DNA from: Nymphaea colorata | Lineage: Eukaryota; Streptophyta; Magnoliopsida; Nymphaeales; Nymphaeaceae | Reading direction: 5' to 3' | Length of the DNA stretch: 64,000 nucleotides | Assembly (NCBI RefSeq): GCF_008831285.2 | Contig: NW_022205124.1 | Coordinates: forward strand, 1 to 64,000 | In this document: piece after piece, positions 26,298 through 38,428 of the stretch | Numbering within the stretch: the stretch's first letter is position 1 | Layout of the letters: each line of letters begins with the position of its first letter | Program-made: the position numbers and the translations under genes | The notes under the pieces: model-generated | Database searches by the model: none | What the model saw: the letters and a program-made list of their open reading frames with translations, nothing else | What the model was told of the DNA's origin: nothing

Positions 26298-27764
26298 ATG
26301 GCATTACTTCTCATCCGAGACGGAAAATCAAAACCTCTTTTCTTCAATCTCATCAATAAATGTTAGATTATCATCGTTGAGGAAAATGAACAATTGGCCA
26401 TTGCTTTCGGGTAAAGAGAATATGAGATACGAGGATAGGGAAAGAGGTTGAAACAAGTGGTAGAGGTTTATAAACTTTGGAAGTTTTTCAAGGATTACAA
26501 GTAAATCCCATAACAAAAAATGCAGAAACCTAAAGTAGTCAATTACCAGGATAGAGCAGCAGCCATAATCAACAAACAGAGAGAGATTAGGAATGCCGAA
26601 GAAAAGGAAAAAATCATGGCTGCCATCAAAGTGGAAGAGCAAAGGAAAAGTAAACAGGAGGCTGTGGAGTATGAAGATTACTATAAAAAAGGGGACTGGA
26701 GGAGAGACCTTGAAGAAGGAGGACTGCTTTTCATCAATGAAGAAAAGAAAAGCCAACAACCGAAGATCATCAAGTTTGTTATTTCCAAGTTCATCTCAAC
26801 TGGCTCATTCATGGGCATCAGCTTTCCTGTCTTTGCCATGAAACCTTAGAGCATTCTATAGACCTACTGCCGTTGCCTCAGTCTCGCACCCAGACTGTTG
26901 GCAAATCAAAAGAATCCGATCTAGCGTATGAAAGCATTCAACGCTCTCTTGCTTACTCTTTCCCTTAGGTTCATCGATATCGATAAATCCTTCAATCCTA
27001 CCATCGGATAGACCTTCCAAACATCAATTTAGGGATACACGATGACAGCTGAGCAAGTATCACACCATCCTCCCATTTCAGCCTTTCTTTTGATAGGAGA
27101 GGACTTCAAATTGTATGGCTGTCTGTAGGTGCAAGCAAGCATGGGTTTTAACACTGCTAGGGGACGTTTCTATGGTGATATTGCGGTCGAGTATGAAGAC
27201 GGAGGAAAAGTGATAGGAAGACTACCTTGTGGCATGCTTTACGGATATTTATTCGGAAGGTATGTCTTTTACCCCGATGGAGCAAATTACGTTTTTGATC
27301 CACTGAACCAATTGCTTTGCAGTTATCAGGTGACAAATCAAGACATTATGTAGGGGTATATTGGAAGACCAAACCATAGAACTTGGTTGTAGTTTTGCCT
27401 GCTCATGAATTCTCCACAGGAGGATAAAAAGGGAAGAGAAAGAAAATACGAATCTTTTGAGCATATCGGTGAGGAGCACTGTGAGAAAATATACACAAAG
27501 GTGAGGATAAATTGGACCAAATCCATCCACTACGATGGGGAATTGTATCTAGACTACGAGGAAGAGGCATCAAGACCGCCAAAATTAGATAAAAAGGTAC
27601 CGAAAGTGTTACTTCCTTCAGACAGCAGATTCAGGAAAGATATTATGCTGAGAACTGAAGAAAAAATGGATGAATCACAGGATGAAAAGGAAAGGATTGA
27701 ACAATAGGAAAGAAGAGTGAGGAAATTGAGAGAAAATTACGCATAATAACATCTCAAAAAATGA
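26298..27764 (+). CDS. Oxysterol-binding protein-related lipid transfer protein
   Basis: The ligand-binding ORD domain is identified by its signature EQVSHHPPISAF (about 27050) preceded by KSFNPTIGQTFQTS (about 26980), equivalent to the KPFNPxLGET lid region. It is followed by FNTARGRFYGDIAVEYEDGG, a WTKSIHYDG segment and a charged C-terminal helix. ORPs exchange sterols and phosphoinositides between membranes at contact sites. The N-terminus (MALLLIRDGKSKPLFFN, residues 1-70) is short and I see no PH or FFAT motif. One frame change lies near 26840-26950. About 489 codons, the size of short ORPs. Stop TGA 27762-27764. Confidence 0.88.
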
Positions 27765-27958
27765 GATTTGCAGTGGTTCTATCACCAACTTTTTACTTCA
27801 AAAGTATTCAATTATGCCTAAATATCATAATGCTTTTCCATTTATAGCTAGCCATTTTATCAAAAAAGCCGACTCACTTAATTTTTTTCTTTATTCGTAT
27901 AACTCAATTAAGATGATTCCTCCATTATACTATAAAAGCAATTTAATGTAAAGCTATA

Positions 27959-29821
27959 ATGATTGATTTGATAATCGCAAAAGCATTGAACATGCTAGGC
28001 GGAGGATTCATCTAACTCATCAAACGCAGTGCCACCAAACCAGCAGGAGGCATCGACTACTTCATCGACAAGACCCCCTTCATTCGCGAACTCATCGCAG
28101 ATCCCTCAAAGGTGTCACTCATCATTCGCCCGCGAAAATTCTGCAAGACCGTCAACCTCGAAATGGCCAGGGAGTTTCTCTCTCCCGAGTCCTTGCCCGT
28201 TGGAGTGAACTTCAAGCCCAAGTTCGGAGACACCAGCAGCGCCGTTTTCTTCAGAGGCGGGGAGATCGGCGATTTGAAGTACAGTCGGCTGAAGATAGCC
28301 GAGGACTAGGAGTTCTTCAAGGAGCATCAGGGACAGCACCCCGTCGTGTTCATCTCCTTGAAGTACTTGAAAATCAGCAGCTTTGTCAGTTTCGCTGCAA
28401 CTCTCAAGTCGGAGATGGCGAAGATATGCAGTCAGCATCTTCCCGCCGCCATCAGCAAGCTTTGCTCAATACTTGGAGAGTAAGCAGTGAGGAAGGTGCT
28501 GGATACAAACAAACTGGAATTTGGGGATTCTAGATCCTACTTAACGATCTTCAAGGAACTCATGAAGGCGGGAAAATAACATGTTCTGATTGAATTACCA
28601 GAATAATTGTACATCTTCGAGGAGACCATCGGTAGGAGCCTGAATAAGGAGGGGATGGAGAAGAGCTTGCTGGCGCTTGTTAAGATTGTGAGCGAGTTCT
28701 ACGGCAAGAAGGTTTTTGTCTTTGTCGACAATCACGATGCTGCCATCTTCAAGATGGTCAAAGATTGCATCGTCTGTTTCGAAAGGGGATAGATCACAAA
28801 AAGCATCAAGATTACCTCTGAGTTCATCAATGGGATGCTTTAAGGCCTTGCGAAAGATTAGAACTCGGTACAAAAAGTGATACTGACTGGTTAAACAGCC
28901 CTCCTCAACAACTTCGGCAACCTCACTGGTGCCACAGTGCACACGACAGCTGGCGGACCATACAAAGAGTTCTTTTCCTTCACCCCAGCAGAAGCCAAAT
29001 AGCTCCTGAGAAGAATGCACGCATATCGGTCAAAGAGCTCAGAGGAGAATCGGTTTGATTTTCTTTCATACCTTGAGGAGAATTACATGCGAAACCATAA
29101 TGGCCATTACTTCTATGATCCTTGCTCAGTGATTAGCTATCTCGATGATAGTAAGAACCTAAAAAAAGGCATGGCCAAAATTCGATAATACTGGGAAGAT
29201 ACTGCCGGCTGTTTAATTCTAAACAATATCTCTTCAGTTGATCAAGAAGCAAGCAAAAAGTTGATAGACATCCTCATCGAAGGCGCATATGTGAATAAAA
29301 GAATCGACTTCGAAACAGTTACTCTTAAAGGCTTGATGGATATGATCAAAACCACCATTAAAATCAAGGACAAGGCGGCATACTTTTTGATGGAAGCCGA
29401 TGGGTATATCGTTCCCGTCGATGGAAGCAAAGGCGAGCAGGGATACTGCATGTCTAACAGAACAGTTTGCAAGAGTTTTCGAGATTTCTGGATGCCGAAT
29501 ACGTCCCTCTCGAAGAAAGGAGTGTCACGCCTGCCTCCTAGTGGAATATATGCAGACAGGAACAGAGACACACCAGCTGGCTAAAGGATATCTGCTAGGG
29601 CCGCCCTGAGAAGTGACAAAATGACAAGCAATATTCACCTGACTCACGAGGAAAGAAACACCATGCAGAGCCTTGAGAAGATGGAAGAAAGAGAAGAAAG
29701 GAGCGGTTCACAGTGGGAGTCACAGCAGCAGTCAGGGTCACAGCCGCAGCCGCAGCCAGAGTGGAAGTCGGAGGAGGAGAAGAAGGAAAGAAGAGGTTCT
29801 GGAGAGGATGATGATGTATGA
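27959..29821 (+). CDS. AAA-ATPase-like (PF09820-type) protein, copy 1
   Basis: Open without interruption for 620 codons in the UAR=Gln code. The N-terminal half matches the AAA-ATPase-like family that often accompanies a PD-(D/E)XK nuclease domain: GIDYFIDKTPFIRELI, a Walker-A-like RPRKFCKTVNLEMA, HPVVFISLKYLK, a Walker-B-like KVFVFVDNHDAAIF, a sensor-like strand VILTG, and FFSFTPAEAKQLLRR. The Walker A Gly is Cys here and the Walker B Glu is Asn, so ATPase activity is doubtful. I see no DUF1703 nuclease motif. From about 29450 an alternative frame (SLQEFSRFLDAEYVPLEERS, to TGA 29614-29616) looks equally coding, so a one-base deletion may make the printed Gln/Glu-rich tail wrong. A diverged paralogue lies at 55115-56688. 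The function is unknown; the family is widespread in bacteria and patchy in eukaryotes. Confidence 0.72.
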
Positions 29822-29893
29822 TTGTTTGATCCTTGCAACAATAATAAATGCCATATTATCTGAATGATATGAATTTAGTACAATAATAAGTGA

Positions 29894-32800
29894 TCATACT
29901 CTTTTCCTTCCTCTCTTCTAATCGATAAATTCTTGAGGATTCAGGATCGCCATTTCCGCGATTCTCGCCTTCTCTCCTTCCTTCTTCACCCGCTTCCTCA
30001 CTTCATACTCTCCCACAGCTCTAAAATACTCAGCTACGCCCATATGTTCCTTCAAGATTTCGGTAGTCTACTCTACCAATGACTTGCTCTAGAAATTAAT
30101 CAAAGGGTTGCTGCTTAGTTTCACGGAAAGCTATAACAGTTTTTCTTGGAAATTTGCCTACTATGCAAACATTGTGGACCTGAAATCGAGTTCATTGGTT
30201 TATTTTAGGAGGGTGAGTCTGTTCAAAAGCTGCATGATCGTAGGCAAAACTGCTTGGTAGATGGTCGGTTTTATCTATATTATGAATAAGGTACATGTGC
30301 CTTGAGAGCAAGACCGACGAATAGCCATGAAATCGCTTTTAGATTTGGTGATCCAACGATGTTTAGCCTTTTTTCTTCTGTGATGATCTTATGGAGAAGG
30401 CTCTAAATGTTGTCAGCTTTGTTGTGATTGAAAATGAGAGCGCTTGTTGTCTTTTAATCGAGAAAGATTCCTTAACGTTTTCAAAGATTCCATCATTGGC
30501 CTGACTATGTGCCAACAAAGCTGGAAGGATAGTGACCTTCAATAGACAGGAGATGATGGTTTCAACCAAGGAGACATCTTTGGCATGCAGCAATTGCCAG
30601 CTGTAGATAATCACAGGCCTGAGATTGCCAGAGTGAGTGGTGGGAACGGCGCTATTCTGGAAGAGGTGGGTGAGAAGCAGAAGCAACTATATGATCGACG
30701 GATCGCAGAGATATTTGCCATCCTACACGTTCATTTCGTTGAGAATGTCATTCCATTGGTTATCCAACTTTTTAGTGTGATTTTCCTCAGCTGCAGAAGT
30801 CTGCAAAACCTATACTTCCTCCTTCAGGATGGATTAAGCTCTCGATAATACTCCTCCTGGACCAACTACATACTTTTCAATGAAATTTTGGCTAATCTTG
30901 ATGGGTGAGTTCGTGAGTATAATCCTTAGGAAGGAGACACCACACAGCCTAATGCTGCTATACCTTGCTTGTCCACTCCATAGGAGACATTTCTCCACCA
31001 GTCCTGCTACTTTTCCAGCATTGATTCTTTAGATGATCTTGATGATGAGCTTATCTGCTGGATGCTAACGGTCGCGCTGGACTTGGTTTGTCCTTGCTGT
31101 CATCAAACCGAGAAGCAAAAGCTAGGCGTAAGTTTATATCTCGTCGGGTTATCTATTGTCTACGAATTATTAGAGAAGACGAAGCACACCCTCTTGTCCA
31201 GCACATTCCAAATTACTTAGATAGAAAGTCAATTCCTCTTGCAATCTCTTGCTGTAATCCAGTTCTCCCTTTCCATGCTTTTTCTGCGATTGATTGAAGG
31301 CAACAACACTGGCCTCCAGAGCTTTTCTCGGTCTCAGATAGACTGAAAGGATGCTGCAGGCAAGATCCCTGATTTATCTATTTCTGCACGTGGGCAATTG
31401 CAAGCGAGTGAAGAGATGCAGGTCGTCAAGGAGAGGATGGTAAAGGTATTGTGGACATTTGAATAGTAAAGTTCTCAATAGCTGGTAAGTCTCGGAAAGG
31501 TGTGGCTGGTCCTAGGTGGTAGGCGTGTGCAGCTTGATAACGCTGATGAAATTGGGCAACATTTCAAGCGTGACTGCAGCTTCAGATACAAGATCATTCA
31601 AGAAGACAAAGCATTCTCTCAGCAGTTCCTCATCAGCCAGTGTCAATTGCTGCACCAATAGAAGAATCTTTCGGCTTGTTTGCTTCTTAATGGACTTGAA
31701 CTTGTCACCTACTGGCTGCAAATCTCCAGTCAGTGATGAGGTGTTCCAGGAAAGAGCAATATGAAGGGTTTTTAAACTCTTAGTAACGAGTCTATTGTCT
31801 CTCTGGTCGACGCATTCACCCAAGAAACCTAAGAGGGTGAGGAAGTGGGCAGAAAGTTAGGCCTTTGTTGTGATTGATGCCAAAGTGAAGACTTGCCTTC
31901 TGAGGAAGAAGGAGAGAAGGGCAAGGTAGAACTGGATGAGACTGCTTGCTATGATCTCCATGTTGCGTCTTTATCCCACCTCTTTGCTCAACTTCTTAAA
32001 GATGCTCTTGTTGCGACCAGCCTCCTCTTGGAGAGTCAGCACTTGCTCTTTTCCCGCCTTCACTCTCCTCCAATCTTTCTTCAATGTGTTCTCATGCTTG
32101 GCGCTATCGTCCCAGATCAACTGTCTGACCTGTTCCCGCAATTTAGATACAGGCTCCGAGAGAATGGGCAAAAGAATCGGAGCGTTTTGGGCATCCAGTG
32201 CTGATGGATTGTGAGCAAGGCCAGCAGTGATTGCTCCTAGCATATGGTCATATTTTCCCAAATTCACCTAAGTCACCAAGTGTTCTCTCAAATACTTTTA
32301 AAGGAACTCAATGATGTATCCGATTCTATCCGCTGAAATAGCCTTGCAAACCAGTTGCAAAATCTCCAATCCTTTCTGCTTCTTGGCCTCCATCTTCAAC
32401 GTCTTTACTTATCTCTTCTCCACTAGCTACTTTTCGCTTGAACTTTGGCCGAAGATTTCATCGATAACGCTAGGCAAGATGAGAGGAAGGCAGTAGTCTA
32501 TGGATCCGCCTGAAAGGTTCATGGCTTAAAGCACTTTGAAGAGGGAATAGTTGAGAACGTGTCTATCGAAGTTATCCTTGAGGTGGAATTTGAGTTCGAT
32601 AATGATTGCGTATAGAAGTTGAGAACCGACTGCTCTTGCAATCTCACATAAACAGTTTCTTGAGTTGTCTCTTACCTCTACTTCACGCTTCTTCAACAGT
32701 CTGCCTAGCCTGCTTATCACCTTTTGGAACTCTCTCAGGAAGATGTCCAAAGGCAATCTTAGCAAGACCTTTGTGATTGTGACGGAAAGGAGGATTTGAC

Positions 32801-35800
32801 TCTTGGTATGGCTTTACTACTATGCTTTATCCTTGCCCTTTCCTTTACTTTCCTTCATCAGCATCGTACGGAGAGGGAGGAGAACGTGCTTTTTGAGGAA
32901 ATTAGGGAACATTTGCTGCTATCCATCTTCTTACTCGCCTTATAGATCCATCATCTTTCGATCAAAATGAAGGAAATTTCTATTGATGGCTTCTTCGGAC
33001 TCCAGCTCCTCCAATTTCTCGAAATAATCGGGAATTCTTTATCTTTTTGCTGGGTTTGGGACTCCATCATAAGAGTCATCGTCATCATCGTCGTTGTCTA
33101 TTTGCGCTTCTTTGCTGATAGACTTAGAGAATTGGGTAATCTTTTCATGGAATCTTTCAAAGCCGTGCTCTTATAGGTAGCTCTGCAATCTTTCGTTCAC
33201 TTTTTCACCAGGAACACCGTCAATCAAAGCGCCAATCATCTTAATCAGAGCAATGTTTCTCTTGTTTTAGGCTTAACTGAACTTTATCTTGGAAATTAGC
33301 CGTTTTAGTTACTTTTTTACACTGGAATCCTTGAGGAAACTGGAGACTAAGGGCAACAGCTAGAGACTGTTCTTTGAGAAAGTTGAAGAAAGGTTGCTCT
33401 TTATGCCTTAGTTGTTGTGCTCAGTTGGCTTGAAGATGAGATATTACAAAATGGGCAAAATAATTTTAGAAATGGGATTAGGGAAAATAGTGTCTGCTTC
33501 ATTTGCCCATTCCACAATCTCCGCCTTAGTTTATTCTGGCACTGATTCGAGGGTGGCTCTGATAAGCTTCAAGCCTTTCAATTTGCTTGCTTAGGATATG
33601 GATCCCATAAGCTTGAAATAGCTTTTATCTTCTTCGTTGATTGGTGCAATCGCAGAATAGAGTCTGACGTTTGATCTGGGAAGCAGAGCAGTGATGGTGT
33701 CTGAATGCACTGACATCCAGCTAAAGAACAACTCGATGTTGTCTATTATGTTCCAGTATACTTGCTCGTTGTGTTGGATGTTTTGCTTCGAGAGCATCTA
33801 TAAAAAGACACGGTATATCTTCAGAGCAAGGAAAATAGCACCGGTTTGAGGATCCTATGGCTCGTCTTCTCCAGCCATCGGTTCAGTCTTAATCCTCAGT
33901 GCTATCACCTCAAGGAATCGCTTACAACTTGTAGAAACTGCTCTCCTGACAGATAACTATTCATTATCAGCGTAACAAGCCAAATTGTAAAGGAAGTATT
34001 CATGATCGATCAATTTGAACGTTTATCCTTTCTGGGAATACTAGTTGCAAGCCTAGAAAAAGGCAGGGAAATCCATAGTCACTATGAGAGCTGTCTTTTT
34101 GAGTTGGCCCATCTTGGAGACTAGTTGCACGCTAGCCTGGCTTAGTCCAAGCTCTTCATAATTGTTGATCATAAGCTGCAAGATTTGCAGTCGTTGTTCT
34201 GGATCTCTAATGGTAGGAAGGACACTGATGATCTTTTTGAGGAAATTGGTTGAAGGGTGGACGTTAGTTCCTCTTAGCCTTATATATCTGGAAAGAATAA
34301 CAATAAGAAGTGACAACTTCTAGCAGTGTAAAGCACTTAAGTTTCTTTTTATTTTTGATATCTTGTTGAGTTATTACCATATAAACTTTTCCCACTATTA
34401 TTCAGGTTGTTCTTGAGTTAATTGCATAAGATGGGAAATGAGTTTAAGAATAGTCAATGCTTCTTGCTCTCTTCGCTTTGATTGCTGTTTCAATGTTTCA
34501 GTTATGCCATCATGGCTGGAACTTCCAGCATTGATGTGACTAAGCAAAGCTGAAAGAATGGCTGATGAATGATTCTGCATCTTTTCTTAGATTTGCGCTT
34601 GGAAGATGCTTTCTCTTTCTTCCGCTTCCTCGCTACTCAATAGAAGATTTGCCATCACTTGCATCCAAATCTCAAAACAAGCTCTCAAAGGTCTTTCATT
34701 ATTGTCATCAGCCCTAATCATCTAGCTAAGCATGGTAATAATCTCTCCATTCAAAGCACTGACCAGCACAACCCCGTATTACTTTTGACCACTGATGATC
34801 TTTAAGATGTGCAGGAGGCCAGGGACTGATAGTCTGGCTGATTTTGAAAGATTTATCTTGGTGTTTACGAATAAGAACTAGAGAAGTTCGGTTATGTTTT
34901 ATACCTAAAGATCGTGGTTAGAGAAAAGAGTCTGTAACATTTTTTGCAATTATTTCCTGTGCTGCTTATATTCAAAGTATTGCTTATTGGTTTCTTCTGG
35001 TTCTTTCTATTCTTCTTCACTCTATTCCGCCTCATCTTCTTCCTCTTCCTAATTATCCTGTACGTTTTCTTCAGTTGCTGAAGTGTAAACGATCTGTATC
35101 AAGCTTAGAATGAAAAGCGAGATCACTTTAAGCCGATTATCTATATTGACTTCTTGTCTGAGATGGATAAGCATAGCTTTGAGGATGAACATACCGTTTA
35201 GAAGGCTTTTTCGGTTCATCAATCGTAATCTACTCACGATTCTGTTGACTGTTTATTCATCGACTTTTCAGTGTTGAGTGATGATAGATGCAAATGCTGG
35301 AAAAGCAGTTCAAAGAGTAAAGGAGTGGCTGTGGGAAGATAGTTTCTAATGTGATCCATAATGATGCGTTTCTTGTGTCTATTTGCTTCTAAGATGTCCT
35401 TCCAAAGGTAGTTTATATACATCCTCTGTTCTTCCGCGCTAAGATGTTCCAAATTGATCGTGGTGCTTGCGATATCAGCAATATCAGCTTTCTTTTTGGG
35501 GTGGTCCCCCTTCTTCTACCACATGGATTACCAATTATTCCTCTTTATGTTTCGCACTGACTCAATTTAGAAGTAGATCTATCTTGTGAAATGCAGGCAT
35601 TCGAATGGAGGAAGATAGGTATGAGGACACAGCTTCAAAATAGTGATGAGGAAACGGACTTTAACAGGTAGGAGGAATGGTTTTGGAGTATATTATTGCA
35701 ATGATTATATATTGTTGGCTTGTCTCTTGAATTCCACATCGAAATATGCTTGAATCATCGACAAAAGAAGTTGGCCAAGATGCTTCTTTGCGTTTTTGCT

Positions 35801-38383
35801 TGTCTTTACTGCATCTGAAATCCTTTCCAAACCTATCCACTAAACAGTCTCCAAGTTGGTGATTTGCAGGTCTTCTCTCACGAAGTTTTTAATTTCTGGG
35901 TTCGTATTAATGGTGAAAGCATTGGTAAGATGGCTCACAGGAGCTTCGTTGGAAATATCATACTCATATTGTCTGGAGTGACGGTAATTGTAGTATTGCA
36001 AGAAAGGCATGAGATTGTTTTGGATCATTTGCGGGCATTGTTGATGCATATCACTATCGAGCAACGATTTGAAGAAGGAAATAAAGGCATTTTAGATGAG
36101 TTTAAAACCCGTGAATGCAAATCCAAGACACCACTTCAGTAAAATGTTGAATAATTCTTAGATTTCCTTTGTGTTTTTTATCTATTATGGCATAGTGAGA
36201 ATGTGCTGCTCAATGTTGCAAAAAATCCTTTTAACTTCTCTCTAGTTGTCCAAATCTATGTTGCTTTGGTCGATGCTTTGCAACCATTGGATGAGATTTT
36301 TTGAAAAATCATGCTGGAACTGCTCAACTACAATCAGCAAGCAATTATACCTTACTTCTCTATTCCTTGAAGAGAGAAGATTGATTATGAGTGAATTATT
36401 ACTTGAGTTTCCATCAAAACGGCCTTTAGCCGAGAGGATACTGAGAGCTGAAGGGCGGCTGATGATCAAATCATCCCAAATAGACGAGGTTTGGAATGCA
36501 GCATGGCCCAAATGCTGAGAAAGGAGAGTAAAAGCTTCATAGATGTTGAAGATGTGGCTCAACCAACCGATCTCGTGATGAGCGTATACAATGATCTCAC
36601 GAGTGAAGTTGAAACAATCGTAGAAACCTTACCCAGTGAGGTGATTATTTGATTGGCCTAAGTTAAGGCCTTGATGTATTATTCATAAGGAGTCATAAGC
36701 TTATTGTAAATGGCGTTGGTATGCTTCAACATGGCTTTGTGGCTTGACTCAGGCAATCTGATATAAGCTAAAAGACGCAAGATAACGATAAGATCATCTT
36801 CAAAGCTGGCTCTGTCGAGCTTTGCAAATAGATCTTATTCTGTAAGTTGAAGCCAACTCAAATCAATAAGTTTGTTGAGTTCAAAACGCTTCATAAGGAC
36901 AATCAAAGAGTAGACATGGATTATTTATTCTTCCTCAAGGATAAATATTCTCAAAATGCCATGACTAAGCAACAGTATAACCTCCATTATTCCAGCTTCT
37001 AAAGGTTATTCATGCTCATAGACGTATCTGATGATAGTTTTTGTGATTTCTTCATGTTATTTGCAGTAATTGATGATCTATGTGCTGTAGATGAATGAAG
37101 AGCCACACTTAATGGCAAGGACTGCAATTCCATGATTCAATTGCTCACGTGGAGTGAAATATTGAACATTTGTCTTGAAAAATCACTAAAGACTTACCAT
37201 AGCTGCTTCATATAATAGTTTTGGGCTCCATTATATGGCGAGAATTTCTTTTTATCGGTTCTGTAACTGGATAAAAAGTTGCAAAAGCCCATCACCAGAA
37301 TATTTCCATACTTTTTTGCACTATTTTTCGATGCGAACGTAATGAGTGCCTTTACCACGTAGATAAAATCAAAAAGAAGCTGGTTTTCGTGAGCACCCTG
37401 TTTGCAGTTCAAAGAATCAAGGACAAGTCCGATATAATCTGAAGCGATGGCGAGAAAATGTTCCTCTTTTGCTTATTACTTCGCAAAGATATCTTAAATG
37501 CTTTACAACTGGACAAGGAAGTGAGTCATGCTGGCTGTAGTAAGGCATCCCTTCACGATTTTAAGCCTCTGAAGCAGCAGATCAGCCAACGATACTTTTT
37601 CATCGAAAAAACCTTCTCCTTGTCTTTGTACCAAATGATGTAAAAACTTTTAATATTGATCATCAGGCAAATTGCTGAGTATGTATGAAAAGGCTTGGAC
37701 CGAAAACTTTCTTATGTACTTATTTTGATGCTTCATGAATTGCTCGGCAAATTAGAGGAAATAAGTTTCCAAATTTTCGATGATTTCCTCATAGTAAGTT
37801 TCCATGAAGACACACAAAGTGTCAAATAGATTTTTGAAGAAAATTTTATTAAAATTGAACGCGCAAGTCTATGCAGCAGTCTGCGATAGTACTTTGAACC
37901 CATTTTATATCCAAATGGACAGATTAACACCCCTGGAGTCTTTGATAACGGCTTGGAGAAGCTGCCACGATTCCTCGAGATAAAGGTTGCTCCAGAGAAG
38001 AGAGTAAATCTTTTCCAAGTTGTAGATGATGCTCTGCCTTCCCATAGTCCACTTCTTCACTTCGTAGATGGCTGAGTTGACCTTATTTGGACGTTGTTCA
38101 GGTATTCCCCAACGAAGGTATTCTAATCTTCTGTGCCAATGGCATAGAGTTCATTGGTTGCGATATCACCACGTTCTTGTCTTTTGAGAGTGAGTGCCAA
38201 AGGATTGAAGGTCTTGGCTTGGTCTGAAGGTTTCTGGTATCTATGTCTTTGCTCGACTTCATTCTCCCTATAAGCATGAAAGGGATTGTCCTGGCGTTGC
38301 TGTTTTACTTCATCTCTGATCCTCCAGAACTCCTCAACCGTCAGCTACTTATCGTGTCTTCTAGGCTGGATCACTTTCGGCAT
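29894..38383 (-). CDS. UTP20: UTP20, SSU processome / pre-rRNA processing factor
   Basis: A giant HEAT-repeat protein of about 2,830 codons, the length of human UTP20 (about 2,785). It works in the nucleolus in 18S rRNA maturation. Two conserved blocks identify it. Near 37740-37930 reads NLFDTLCVFMETYYEEIIEN ... KYIRKFSVQAFSYIL, matching the N-terminal repeats. At 32526-32765 reads PLDIFLREFQKVISRLGRLL ... NFDRHVLNYSLFKVL, matching the central UTP20 block. Start MPKVIQPRRHDKQLTVEEF (ATG 38381-38383); stop TGA 29894-29896 after ILNPQEFIDQKRGRKRV. Frames are broken by many one-base shifts, in keeping with its length. Only 45 bp separate its start from the divergent IQ-motif gene, a very short shared promoter. 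All predicted helices are on the minus strand. Confidence 0.85.
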
Positions 38384-38428
38384 CAACAATGATTATTATA
38401 AACCGATATAGCATCATTTTTGAATTAT

